The position numbers were made by a program, and so were the translations under genes. Below are positions 17,832-27,100 of a stretch of 64,000 nt of DNA, piece after piece. The DNA is from an uncultured Saprospiraceae bacterium (lineage in GTDB: Bacteria > Bacteroidota > Bacteroidia > Chitinophagales > Saprospiraceae), in assembly GCA_938045585.1 (NCBI GenBank), contig CALIAU010000005.1, positions 62,001-126,000 on the forward strand. Reading direction: 5' to 3'. The notes beneath the pieces are model-generated. The model searched no databases. It saw only the letters and a list, made by a program, of their open reading frames with translations, and was not told the DNA's origin. Numbering within the stretch: position 1 is the first letter of the stretch; each line of letters opens with the position of its first letter.

Positions 17832-20800
17832 ATGAAAACTAACCAATTCATTCTCACACTATTTATTGTCTTATCCTATCTAAGCTCTAGCTTTTCCCAA
17901 AGCCATGCGCATCTTGAACGTTATACTGACAATGAGCTGACTGTAGATAATTTTTTTCAAAAAGAACAAAATGCTTTACGCACTGCACCAGATGCAGAAT
18001 TTAAGCTGACAAAAAAACTCACAGACCGAACTGGCAAATCGCATTACAGATTTAAGCAAAGCTATCAAGGCATTCCTGTGTATGGTAAAAGTTATGTCTT
18101 ACATGAAAAAGAAGGAATAGTGCACAGTGCGAATGGTGCATTGATGCCTACAAAAAATGTAAATACACAAGCTCAGCTAAGCAGCGAAGATGCGATTACA
18201 CAAGCTAAAAGGCATATGTCTGAAGAAGGTGCAGATAATCTAGAATCACAAAACGTAAGTCTTCAATTCTATGATACCGCTTTTCCAAATAATTCAAATA
18301 CGTATAGACTAAGCTATGTTATTGAATTGCACAGTGAGCTCAAGCACGAAGCCAATCAATATATAGTAGACGCACAAAATGGAAAAATCCTTAACGTGAT
18401 CTCTCTAATACACGAACAGGGTGTTCCAGCCAAGGGGCTTACCTCTTACTATGGTGAAAAAGAATTTATTGTAGACTCGCTTGCTCCCGACTTATTTACT
18501 CTGCATGATCCTACACGAGGGCAAGGAATTACAACCTTCACACAGATTAATCAAAATCCTGAAATAGTATCGAACACATCGAATGAATGGGATTTTTCAG
18601 ACCGACATAGAGGTACCGTAGCAATAGATGTACATTGGGCAACTCAAGGGTTTTACGATATGTTAATTGAAAAACTGAATTGGGATGGTCTTGACAATAA
18701 CGGAAGAGCAATGCATTCGCATGTACATTATGCAGGGGGTAGCTCCTTTGTAAATGCTTTTTGGAATGGCGACCATTCTACCTTTGGGGATGGGGATTGT
18801 AATTATGGTGCTCTAACTTCGATCGATGTGGTAGGACACGAATTTACACATGGTATCACGCAAGAGACTGCCAACCTTATCTATGCGAATGAGTCAGGCG
18901 CAATAAATGAAAGCATGAGTGATGTACTTGGAAAAGCACTAGAATATTACTTAAATCCAGACGAATTTTCTTGGGTTCTGGGTGCTGAGTTTTCCCAAAG
19001 TCCATTTACTGATATCTTCAGAAATATGGAAGATCCCGCGTCCTTAGGTATGCCTGACTTTTATAAGGGTAGTTTATGGATAGATGGCAATGGTGTACAT
19101 ACCAACAGCGCAATAGGTAACCTATGGTTTCAAACCCTAGTAGATGGAGGAACAGGCACAAATGAACTAGGAGATAACTTTACTGTAGAGGGCATAGGCA
19201 TGTACAAGGCATTGGAAATAGCCTTTACCTGTCTAAGTTCTTATCTAAATGAAAACTCCGACTACCCTGCCTACTATGAATTTAGCTTGGAAGTAACCAA
19301 AGATTTATATGGTGAAGGGTCCACAGAATATAATTCCGTTTCAGAAGCTTGGAAAGCTGTAGGCTTAAATGAAGCATATGTAGATGATCCTAATCTAGAT
19401 ATATTTGATCTACAAGTAGTAAATGACGGCGGATTCTTCACGCTTATAAACACCTGCATTGAATCTGGATTCTATCCATTTACAATTCAAATATTTAATA
19501 ACAGTTCAACTGATTATATTCCAAATTCATTCGATGAATTAGTAATTTTTTCTTCACAAACAATCAATTACCCTCTGACAGAAATTATTCCAGCAGGAGA
19601 TACTTTGACTATAGAGTTTAATGAAGTACTCTTCTTTGATGATAGAGGAAATGAATCTATCTCTGCTCAATTAATTGCAGCAACAGATGAAACTTTGGGT
19701 AACAACAGCACATTCTTTTTTGTTCAAAATGAGGTTAGTAGTGAATTAGATTTTAGTATGTTTTTAACAACTGAAACATTTTCTTGTCAAGACAATACAC
19801 TCGAATACGACTTTTTTATAGTAAATGAATCATGTGCAACTCTTGAGGCAAATGAGGATTATAAAATTTCAGTGTATTCAAACGGTGGTACTTTATTATT
19901 ACATGAACAAGTGTTCACGGCAGCTACATCTATTAATCCATCAGCTGCAATAACAAATACAGTCAGAATTAATTCAAATCTTGTTGAACAAAATATGCCT
20001 ATTCAATTTATTTTGGAACTTGAAGGAGAGACAAACACCATAAATAACCAATTCGAAACAATAGTTCTTGGTATTTCTGAAACAACAAACGAACAGTTTA
20101 CAAATAGCTTTTCTTCCATATCTGATTTATCAAATAACATCCAATACTTTTCATTCAATTCAGAAAATCTAATAAGCTATCAAGGGGAATCGTATTTTGC
20201 TACTACAGGTGACAACTTCCCACAATTGTGCGCTGATCCGTTTGCCACATTCTCAGCAGCGAATGGGGGCTTTGGAAGCTCTTTTCAAACACAAATAAAT
20301 CTGTGTTTAGACTTATCCAATGTCCCACAACCTGCCCTAGTGTTTGATATGATACAATTCAGAGATGAACTAGAAGACTATCCAGATATTGAAACTAGTG
20401 TATGTAAATTAACTATAGCCTCTGAGGATTATGAGTTGAATGAATTTATTTATGATTTGGAAGAGGGAGAATTGAACAATTTTTTATACGAATTACCAGA
20501 TGGATTTAAAGGAGAAGTTATACTGCAGTTCTATAATTCTCAAGCACAAGGTGACTATTTTACAGGAGATGTTTTTCTTCTTGATAATTTAGGAATCACT
20601 GGAACAGTAGCGACAGAGGACGAAGAAATAAAAACGGGCTTTGCTAACATTTATCCAAATCCAGTAAGAGATCTCCTTAATCTAAAATTAAGCAAGGAGG
20701 CAGAACAATACAGCGTTACAAACGCGCAGGGCAAACTTGTAAAGACGGATAAAATATTGAAAACAGATACAGAAATAAATCTTCAAGATTTGAACCATGG

Positions 20801-20873
20801 ATATTACTTTTTAAGCATATCTTACAAGGACAATACTAGAGAAATTGTTCCTTTTGTCCATCTTGATTACTGA
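17832..20873 (+). CDS. Secreted M4 (thermolysin-like) metallopeptidase with T9SS sorting domain, copy 1
   Basis: 1013 residues: signal peptide (about 1-22), FTP and PepSY-type propeptide (about 30-200), the M4 catalytic domain (about 210-520) with the zinc motif HEFTH at 336-340 and the third ligand Glu360 (NESMSD), beta-rich CARDB-like domains (about 525-930), and a T9SS type A sorting domain at the end beginning IYPNPVRDLLNL. The family consists of secreted zinc endopeptidases activated by propeptide removal. It is followed after 4 bases by a second gene of the same build. Confidence 0.93.
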   Translation: MKTNQFILTLFIVLSYLSSSFSQSHAHLERYTDNELTVDNFFQKEQNALRTAPDAEFKLTKKLTDRTGKSHYRFKQSYQGIPVYGKSYVLHEKEGIVHSANGALMPTKNVNTQAQLSSEDAITQAKRHMSEEGADNLESQNVSLQFYDTAFPNNSNTYRLSYVIELHSELKHEANQYIVDAQNGKILNVISLIHEQGVPAKGLTSYYGEKEFIVDSLAPDLFTLHDPTRGQGITTFTQINQNPEIVSNTSNEWDFSDRHRGTVAIDVHWATQGFYDMLIEKLNWDGLDNNGRAMHSHVHYAGGSSFVNAFWNGDHSTFGDGDCNYGALTSIDVVGHEFTHGITQETANLIYANESGAINESMSDVLGKALEYYLNPDEFSWVLGAEFSQSPFTDIFRNMEDPASLGMPDFYKGSLWIDGNGVHTNSAIGNLWFQTLVDGGTGTNELGDNFTVEGIGMYKALEIAFTCLSSYLNENSDYPAYYEFSLEVTKDLYGEGSTEYNSVSEAWKAVGLNEAYVDDPNLDIFDLQVVNDGGFFTLINTCIESGFYPFTIQIFNNSSTDYIPNSFDELVIFSSQTINYPLTEIIPAGDTLTIEFNEVLFFDDRGNESISAQLIAATDETLGNNSTFFFVQNEVSSELDFSMFLTTETFSCQDNTLEYDFFIVNESCATLEANEDYKISVYSNGGTLLLHEQVFTAATSINPSAAITNTVRINSNLVEQNMPIQFILELEGETNTINNQFETIVLGISETTNEQFTNSFSSISDLSNNIQYFSFNSENLISYQGESYFATTGDNFPQLCADPFATFSAANGGFGSSFQTQINLCLDLSNVPQPALVFDMIQFRDELEDYPDIETSVCKLTIASEDYELNEFIYDLEEGELNNFLYELPDGFKGEVILQFYNSQAQGDYFTGDVFLLDNLGITGTVATEDEEIKTGFANIYPNPVRDLLNLKLSKEAEQYSVTNAQGKLVKTDKILKTDTEINLQDLNHGYYFLSISYKDNTREIVPFVHLDY

Positions 20874-20877
20874 CAAT

Positions 20878-23800
20878 ATGCGTAGAGTATTATTTATTCT
20901 GTTCTGTTTTGTATCGATTGTTTCTTTTAGTTTTTCTCAGTCTACTCTAGCTGGGACTACGCATCCATTTGATTATAAGAAATTTGATGAAGACAAGCTC
21001 ACCGCACTCAATTTTTTTGAACTCAAAAAAACGGAGCTGAGACTAAGTCCAGGAAGTACATTTAAGCTGCAAAAAGAAATCAAAGGTCTTTCAGACACAA
21101 AACACTATAGATTTAAACAATACTATCAAAATATTCCTGTATATGGACATAGTTTTATTCTACATGAAAGAGATGGTAGAGTGAGTCATACCAATGGAAA
21201 CTATCTGAGCGAGATAGATCTAAACACGCAGGCAAATATTTCAACGGAAAAAGCGATTGAATTAGCAAAAGATCATATGCAGGTAGATGCATTAACTAAG
21301 TTGCCTAGTCCCAAATTGTTTATAGTGGATGCGCATTTTCCTAAGAGATCAAAGGATTATCGACTTGCCTATGTATTTGAACTTGAAACGAAGCAGCCAC
21401 TGCAAAAACGAGAGTACATAATAGATGCCCATACAGGAGAATATCTATATAGTTTTTCAAAGTTATTCGACATTGCTGTCGAAGGAACTGGATTAACCAC
21501 CTACTATGGGGAACAACGTTTTATAACAGATTCTATTGGACCTGGTAAATATATACTGCATGACCCTAGTCGAGGTCAGGGTATTACAACACAAACAGAT
21601 ATTAATGGCAGTCCTGAGGAACTGGAAGATGCAGATAATTTTTGGGATCTTACGGATATAGATCATGGCAGCACAGCTATTGATGTGCATTGGGGAACAC
21701 AGAGATTTTGGGATCTTTTAAAAAATAAATTAAACTGGGAAGGCCTAGATAATTTAGGCAAATCCATGAATCCTATTGTTCAGGTCTTGTCTGGCTCCGA
21801 TTTTGCAAATGCGCAATGGACTGGTGAGAATGCCTTATTTGGAAATGGGGATTGCTTTCATAATTCCTTTACTTCCTTAGATGTGATTGGCCATGAGTTT
21901 ACACACGGCATCATACAAGAAACTGCCAATTTAGTTCCTGCTTCAGAATCAGGAGCAATCAATGAAAGCATTTGTGATATCTTAGGAAAAAGCCTAGAAT
22001 TTTATGAGGACAGTGACAACTTTAGTTGGTACCTAGGTGAACGTTTTGTAGATAGTCCCTTTGCCGAACCATTCCGTAATATGGCAAACCCAAAAGAGTT
22101 TAACGATCCTAATTTTTATCAAGGTGAGTTCTGGACAGATTGCGGAACTATTCACCATAATGCTGGCGTAGGCAATTATTGGTTTTATCTGCTCGCCAAG
22201 GGTGGGAGTGGTATAAATGAGATAGGAGAATCTTTTAGCATTAGCCCCTTAGGTATGGAAAATGCATTGCGGCTTGTGTTTACTTCTCTCACTGCTTATC
22301 TTACAGAAAACGCACGCTACTTTGAGTACTATTTGGCTTCACTCCAAGCAGCAGAAGACTTATTTGGTGTAGCTGCACCAGAAATAGATATCGTACGAGA
22401 TGCTTGGCATGCAGTAGGTGTCCGCGAAGGAGTAAGTGTTGTGTCAGGGATCGAACTATTAGTAGATTTTGACAATCCATTTCAATCCACTGTAAATTAT
22501 TTTTGTGAATCAGGTGCTCTCTATCAGGATACAGTTCTGATAATTAATTCTGGAACAGAAGATTATAGAGCAAATATGTTCGCTCAATTAAAACTAGCCT
22601 TTGGACCTAATAGCTATTTCAAAACTATTGATGTAGATGTACCTGCTGGCGATACCGCTTTGCTATCTATCAATGATATAGTTCCTATTGATTTTGATGG
22701 TCGAAGAAATTTAATTGCAACTATAGAGCTAGAACAAAATCAGGTTGAATGCCTGGCTACTGTACTTGTTGTATTGCAAAACTCGACGATTACCGAGAGA
22801 GATGTGCGCATTACTTCTTTATACAGATCCACGCCCTGCGACAACGATCGTGGTCTTGTGTACAGCATTCGTCTAAATAATCTAAGCTGTCAGGAAATCC
22901 CAACAGATACAAAATTTACTGTGCGGGCTTTTGATGCAGGCAGCTTGATTTATGAAGAAGAAATGGAAACCTTTTTGAATATTGGTCAAGGATCACTAAC
23001 AAGTTTTGAATTAGAACTTGACTACGAAACATTATCTGGAGAGGACATAGTAGTGGAAGTGCTTTTAGATGGCGATACAAATCCTGATAACAACACAACC
23101 ACCCTAATCTATAGAGAATCACAAGCAATATTAGATAATCAATACTTGAATACGTTTAGTACGGCAATCAGTCCTTTTAACCAGTTAAAGTATGATACAC
23201 GTACGCAGATTTCTGAACCCTTTATCTACCAAGGTGAATCTTATTTTGCTAGCTCCTCAAGACTTGAAAATCCAGATGCTGCCTTTTGTAATATACCTGA
23301 AGAATATTTCAATGGTGGCTTATCCTCAGCTGGCAAAACCACCCAACTATCCATGTGTGTAGATTTAGAAGGCTTCGTTTCTTCAACACTAAAGTTTGAT
23401 TTAATACAGTTTAGAAATGATACATTTGAGCACAAAGACCTTATCACCTCAAGTGCAATGAAAGTTATCATAAATGGCGAAAATCAATTTTTAGAAGACC
23501 ATATCTATGACTTAAATGAGGGCGAACAATATTTTTATTCCTACGATTTAGAACCGCATTTTAAAGGCAATATAACCTTGCAATTTTTTAATAGATCGGG
23601 TGTAGCAATAGATAGCCCTGCCTTTTTAGAGTATGATGTCATCTTGATGGACAATTTAGAAATTGTAGAAGGGCTAACGCATACAGATGAAACATCTATG
23701 CAAAAGTCTGCACAAATTTTTCCAAACCCTAGCACCGGCATATTTAAAATATCTTCTTCTAAAAGAATTAAACAAGTAGAAATATTCAATACGCAGGGTA

Positions 23801-23925
23801 CGCTCATACAAAAACATACAGAGCATCCAGACGAACTGTACATTCCAGATAATGGATATTATCTACTTAGAATAGAATATCAGGATCAAAATCAAGATAT
23901 TCTACCTTTTATTAAATTGGACTAA
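20878..23925 (+). CDS. Secreted M4 metallopeptidase with T9SS sorting domain, copy 2
   Basis: 1015 residues from the ATG at 20878, which gives a good signal peptide (MRRVLFILFCFVSIVSFSFS); an in-frame Met further upstream lies inside copy 1 and is rejected. Same order as copy 1: FTP/PepSY propeptide, M4 domain with HEFTH at 339-343 and Glu363 (NESICD), CARDB-like beta domains, T9SS domain starting IFPNPSTGIFKI. It starts 4 bases after the stop of copy 1, so the two are almost certainly one transcript and a tandem duplication that has diverged widely. Confidence 0.93.
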   Translation: MRRVLFILFCFVSIVSFSFSQSTLAGTTHPFDYKKFDEDKLTALNFFELKKTELRLSPGSTFKLQKEIKGLSDTKHYRFKQYYQNIPVYGHSFILHERDGRVSHTNGNYLSEIDLNTQANISTEKAIELAKDHMQVDALTKLPSPKLFIVDAHFPKRSKDYRLAYVFELETKQPLQKREYIIDAHTGEYLYSFSKLFDIAVEGTGLTTYYGEQRFITDSIGPGKYILHDPSRGQGITTQTDINGSPEELEDADNFWDLTDIDHGSTAIDVHWGTQRFWDLLKNKLNWEGLDNLGKSMNPIVQVLSGSDFANAQWTGENALFGNGDCFHNSFTSLDVIGHEFTHGIIQETANLVPASESGAINESICDILGKSLEFYEDSDNFSWYLGERFVDSPFAEPFRNMANPKEFNDPNFYQGEFWTDCGTIHHNAGVGNYWFYLLAKGGSGINEIGESFSISPLGMENALRLVFTSLTAYLTENARYFEYYLASLQAAEDLFGVAAPEIDIVRDAWHAVGVREGVSVVSGIELLVDFDNPFQSTVNYFCESGALYQDTVLIINSGTEDYRANMFAQLKLAFGPNSYFKTIDVDVPAGDTALLSINDIVPIDFDGRRNLIATIELEQNQVECLATVLVVLQNSTITERDVRITSLYRSTPCDNDRGLVYSIRLNNLSCQEIPTDTKFTVRAFDAGSLIYEEEMETFLNIGQGSLTSFELELDYETLSGEDIVVEVLLDGDTNPDNNTTTLIYRESQAILDNQYLNTFSTAISPFNQLKYDTRTQISEPFIYQGESYFASSSRLENPDAAFCNIPEEYFNGGLSSAGKTTQLSMCVDLEGFVSSTLKFDLIQFRNDTFEHKDLITSSAMKVIINGENQFLEDHIYDLNEGEQYFYSYDLEPHFKGNITLQFFNRSGVAIDSPAFLEYDVILMDNLEIVEGLTHTDETSMQKSAQIFPNPSTGIFKISSSKRIKQVEIFNTQGTLIQKHTEHPDELYIPDNGYYLLRIEYQDQNQDILPFIKLD

Positions 23926-23929
23926 GTTA

Positions 23930-24280
23930 TCAGCTCGTTTTCTTAGACTTTCTTGCGGACATGAAACTCTTGATAAAGAAGATCATAGCAAAAACTGAAG
24001 TTAATATCATAGCACCAACCCTAACTATTCCCATAGTATCTCCTTCTGCAATATTTCCTCTTAGAGGCTTCATTAAAGCAAAGCCGACTAGCAGGGTTAA
24101 GAGTACAGCTATATGTGCCTGTACCTTATTGTCAAGTCGGACCCCGTTATTCATCGTTAATAAGAGCACACCGATTACGACCGGTATAAAAGAAGTAGGT
24201 GCATTGGTAGCTACATAGCCCCAAATTCCCATGACAATCAATGTATAAGCATTTATTGCACTGGCTGTTCCCGCATTCAT
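23930..24280 (-). CDS. Small membrane protein, about four helices, unknown function
   Basis: 116 residues from the ATG at 24280 (MNAGTASAINAYTLIVMGI). An in-frame extension upstream consists only of Lys/Arg codons antisense to the acidic PBP tail and is discounted. Four hydrophobic segments: about 10-25, 31-47, 57-74 and 85-106, with a basic C-terminus (ARKSKKTS). This resembles TMEM14-like or similar small helical membrane proteins, but I do not claim the family. It lies 22 bases after the PBP1A stop on the same strand and its own stop is 4 bases from the stop of the convergent peptidase. Confidence 0.75.
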   Translation of the reverse strand: MNAGTASAINAYTLIVMGIWGYVATNAPTSFIPVVIGVLLLTMNNGVRLDNKVQAHIAVLLTLLVGFALMKPLRGNIAEGDTMGIVRVGAMILTSVFAMIFFIKSFMSARKSKKTS

Positions 24281-24302
24281 ATCTATTGTTTTTAATTTCT
24301 GT

Positions 24303-26942
24303 TTAATTGTTTCCTTCTCCTTCTTCCTCTTCTTCACCTTCCTCCTCTTCTTCTTCAAACTCCTCCTCTTCAAATTCTTCTTCTTCATCAAACTCATCCC
24401 TTCTAATCTTTTCTTCTAGGGTCTGTGCTCTTTCTTCCTCAGGTTTTATTTGTTTGTATTTATCACAATCAATGAGAGCAAAAAATTCTGGTGGAGGGGT
24501 ATCAAAAATTTTATCTGAATTATGATCACACTCCTCATCATTTTCTATCGCTCGCATGTATTTTTCAAATATTGGTCTTGCCATAACAAATCCCTGACCA
24601 TCATTTAAGGTCAAGAAGCGAATCCACTTATCCTCTCCTCCGACCCATACTCCAGTCACTAATTCAGGACTTACCCCCATAAACCAACCATCTGCATAGT
24701 CATTTGTTGTTCCAGTCTTTCCTCCTATCTCTGTTTTTAAACCCATACCATAACTACCACCGACATTATTACGTAACATATCTAATACAACATGGTTGTA
24801 GAGAGGATTGATTGCTCTGTTTCTTTTTGGGATTCCAGTGTAGAGTACCTTTCCGTTTTTATCTTCCACTCTGGAAACAAAAATTGGTTCGGTGTACTCT
24901 CCTGAATTTGCAAACGTAGTATAGGCTCCTACCATATCAAACACGGGTAGATCCATTGCTCCCAGACAAATTGCTGGAACACTCGGCACCATCTTGGTTC
25001 CGTTCGATAGTTCTTTGTCCTTATCAATACCAACTGCAGCTAATAAATCACGAATGAGTTCAACATTCCCCATTTCTTTTACGAGGCGAACAGTTATTGA
25101 ATTTTTAGAATAGAGCAGGCCTTGAAATAAATTATAACTATTCCCTGTGAATTCTTCATTCGCATTAGCTGGGGACCATTGTTCATTCACATGAAAATTA
25201 GCATCGCCTGGAGCAATACTATATTGCACATCCTCGTACTCTTGGCAGGGAGAAATTCCTTGGAAGGCCATGGCAGATGTATACACAAACGGCTTAACAG
25301 TAGATCCAACCTGACGTGTCGAATTCACATGATCGTATTTAAAGTACTTATGATCTACTCCTCCAACCCAAGCTTTAATATGTCCAGTCTTAGGATTTAC
25401 GGACATCATGCCCGCCTGTAAAATTTGATTGTGGTAACGCACAGAATCTCGAGGACTCATTTCCACTTCTTTCTCACCGCCTTCTACATAATCAAATATA
25501 TTCATCGTAATTTTCTTCTTAAAAATTTCTTTGTAGTCCTTTTCAAGATTTTCAAAATTACCAATCAACTGTTCAAATAACGCGGATGCAATTATGTCTT
25601 TGTAAATCCCTTTATCTTCAGATTTTAGCTTTTTATTTTTTACCGCTCCATTCAGAGACATGCGTTTTTTCTTGATGTCAATAAGAGTCTTAATTACATT
25701 TTCACTAAGTGACACATCACCAATTTCCTTTTGAATCTTTGTTTTTATTTCACTCAGATGCTTATTATGCAAGGCAAGATAGCGCTCCGTCTCTTTCATC
25801 TTTCTTTCCAATACCTTCTTCCTTATAATTAATTGAAGACTATCTGCTTCATAGGTCCATGGATCCATTCCTCCTTTCCACACACGCCAATACCTTTCTT
25901 GATTCCACTTCATATGTTCCTTCACCGCTTGCTCTGCATGCTTTTGGTAGCTTAGGTCAATAGTGGTCGTTATTTTTAAGCCATCAGTGTAAATATTATA
26001 AACAGAACCATCCGGCTTCCTGAGTTCGTCCTTTTTCAAAAGTTGTCTCAACCACTTCGTTAGCTCAGATCTAAAATAAGGTGCCGGACCCTCACTATGC
26101 GTGGTGCGCTTAAAATTGGTCATATCCAATTCCTTCGCGACTAGCGTATCATAAGCTTCTTGAGGGATTTTATCGTATTTCAACATTTGGTTTAAAACGA
26201 TATCTCTCCTTTGTTGTGATTTTTCTGGAAATCGCTTTGGGTTATACAGACTTGGATTCTTTAACATCCCTATTAGTACAGCTATCTCTGCATCTTCCAG
26301 TTCGTCTTGATTTTTATTAAAATATGTCTGGGCAGCTGCCTGGATACCATGGGCACCGTTGATGAACTCAAACTTGTTCAAATACATGGACATGATTTCC
26401 TCCTTCGTATAACTCCTTTCTAACTTAACAGCTGTTATCCATTCCTTTAGTTTTACTTTGACCAACTCTGCAAATCGAGCTAGAGAACCCTTACCCTCCA
26501 GATTAGGTCTTTTGTAGAGCAACTTGGAGAGCTGCTGAGTAATTGTAGATCCTCCACCAGAATCTTCATCTTGTAATAGAACTGTTTTAAACCCTACTCT
26601 CAATAAGGCCCGTAAGTCTATCCCAGAATGATCAAAAAATCGGATATCCTCAGTCGCAAGCAATGCGTTTGGAATCTGAGGTGCCAATTCTTCATAACTA
26701 ATCTCCTCACGATTTTCTACATAGTACTTTCCAAAAGGTACTCCTTTAGAATCTAATACAATGGATGCAAGATCATATTCAGGATTTTCTAAGTCCTTGA
26801 AACTGGGTAAATCTCCTTTGGCTAGATTAAAAAAGGTCAGAAAGGCGAATAGACAGGCTAAAATCACCCCAATCCAAAGGCCATATATCAGCCATTTGAG
26901 CCATTTTCTCTCTCTTTTCGTTTCTAATAGATTTTCCTCCAT
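24303..26942 (-). CDS. Penicillin-binding protein 1A (transglycosylase/transpeptidase)
   Basis: 879 residues. Membrane anchor about 16-38; GT51 glycosyltransferase with the catalytic Glu98 in ATEDIRFFDHSG and GGSTITQQLSKLLY; transpeptidase with Ser547-x-x-Lys550 (GSTVKPF), SKN (YSKNS) and Lys742-Thr-Gly-Thr (GGKTGTTNDYADGW). It polymerises and cross-links peptidoglycan in the periplasm. The last about 45 residues are an almost pure Glu tail (EEEE runs separated by F, G), which is unusual for this class and would be in the periplasm. A TAnnTTTG element lies 21-28 bases upstream on the minus strand. Confidence 0.96.
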   Translation of the reverse strand: MEENLLETKRERKWLKWLIYGLWIGVILACLFAFLTFFNLAKGDLPSFKDLENPEYDLASIVLDSKGVPFGKYYVENREEISYEELAPQIPNALLATEDIRFFDHSGIDLRALLRVGFKTVLLQDEDSGGGSTITQQLSKLLYKRPNLEGKGSLARFAELVKVKLKEWITAVKLERSYTKEEIMSMYLNKFEFINGAHGIQAAAQTYFNKNQDELEDAEIAVLIGMLKNPSLYNPKRFPEKSQQRRDIVLNQMLKYDKIPQEAYDTLVAKELDMTNFKRTTHSEGPAPYFRSELTKWLRQLLKKDELRKPDGSVYNIYTDGLKITTTIDLSYQKHAEQAVKEHMKWNQERYWRVWKGGMDPWTYEADSLQLIIRKKVLERKMKETERYLALHNKHLSEIKTKIQKEIGDVSLSENVIKTLIDIKKKRMSLNGAVKNKKLKSEDKGIYKDIIASALFEQLIGNFENLEKDYKEIFKKKITMNIFDYVEGGEKEVEMSPRDSVRYHNQILQAGMMSVNPKTGHIKAWVGGVDHKYFKYDHVNSTRQVGSTVKPFVYTSAMAFQGISPCQEYEDVQYSIAPGDANFHVNEQWSPANANEEFTGNSYNLFQGLLYSKNSITVRLVKEMGNVELIRDLLAAVGIDKDKELSNGTKMVPSVPAICLGAMDLPVFDMVGAYTTFANSGEYTEPIFVSRVEDKNGKVLYTGIPKRNRAINPLYNHVVLDMLRNNVGGSYGMGLKTEIGGKTGTTNDYADGWFMGVSPELVTGVWVGGEDKWIRFLTLNDGQGFVMARPIFEKYMRAIENDEECDHNSDKIFDTPPPEFFALIDCDKYKQIKPEEERAQTLEEKIRRDEFDEEEEFEEEEFEEEEEEGEEEEEGEGNN

Positions 26943-26962
26943 GTCTTATTCAGATCGCTCAA

Positions 26963-26970
26963 CAAATGTA
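26963..26970 (-). promoter_or_regulatory. TAnnTTTG -7 element for the PBP1A gene
   Basis: On the minus strand the bases read TACATTTG, an exact match to the Bacteroidota -7 consensus, 21 bases before the ATG at 26942. No good -33 element could be placed. Confidence 0.45.
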
Positions 26971-27100
26971 AGCTAAAATGTTGTTTTTATTGATTTATAA
27001 GGACTTCTTAGATTTAAACTGTAATCGGAGCCACTAATATTATTGATAGTTATATATTATGATTAATTTTAATATTTAAAGACTTAATTATTAGTATACT

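Noticed and set aside
20845-20877. Earlier in-frame start for the second M4 peptidase
   Set aside because: It lies inside the end of copy 1; the ATG at 20878 gives a clean signal peptide.
24281-24397. Basic N-terminal extension of the small membrane protein
   Set aside because: Made entirely of codons antisense to the acidic PBP tail and overlapping that gene; the Met at 24280 is the natural start.
24307-24525. Serine-rich open frame on the plus strand
   Set aside because: It is the antisense of the poly-Glu tail of PBP1A (GAA/GAG read as TTC/CTC), with no start or domain support.
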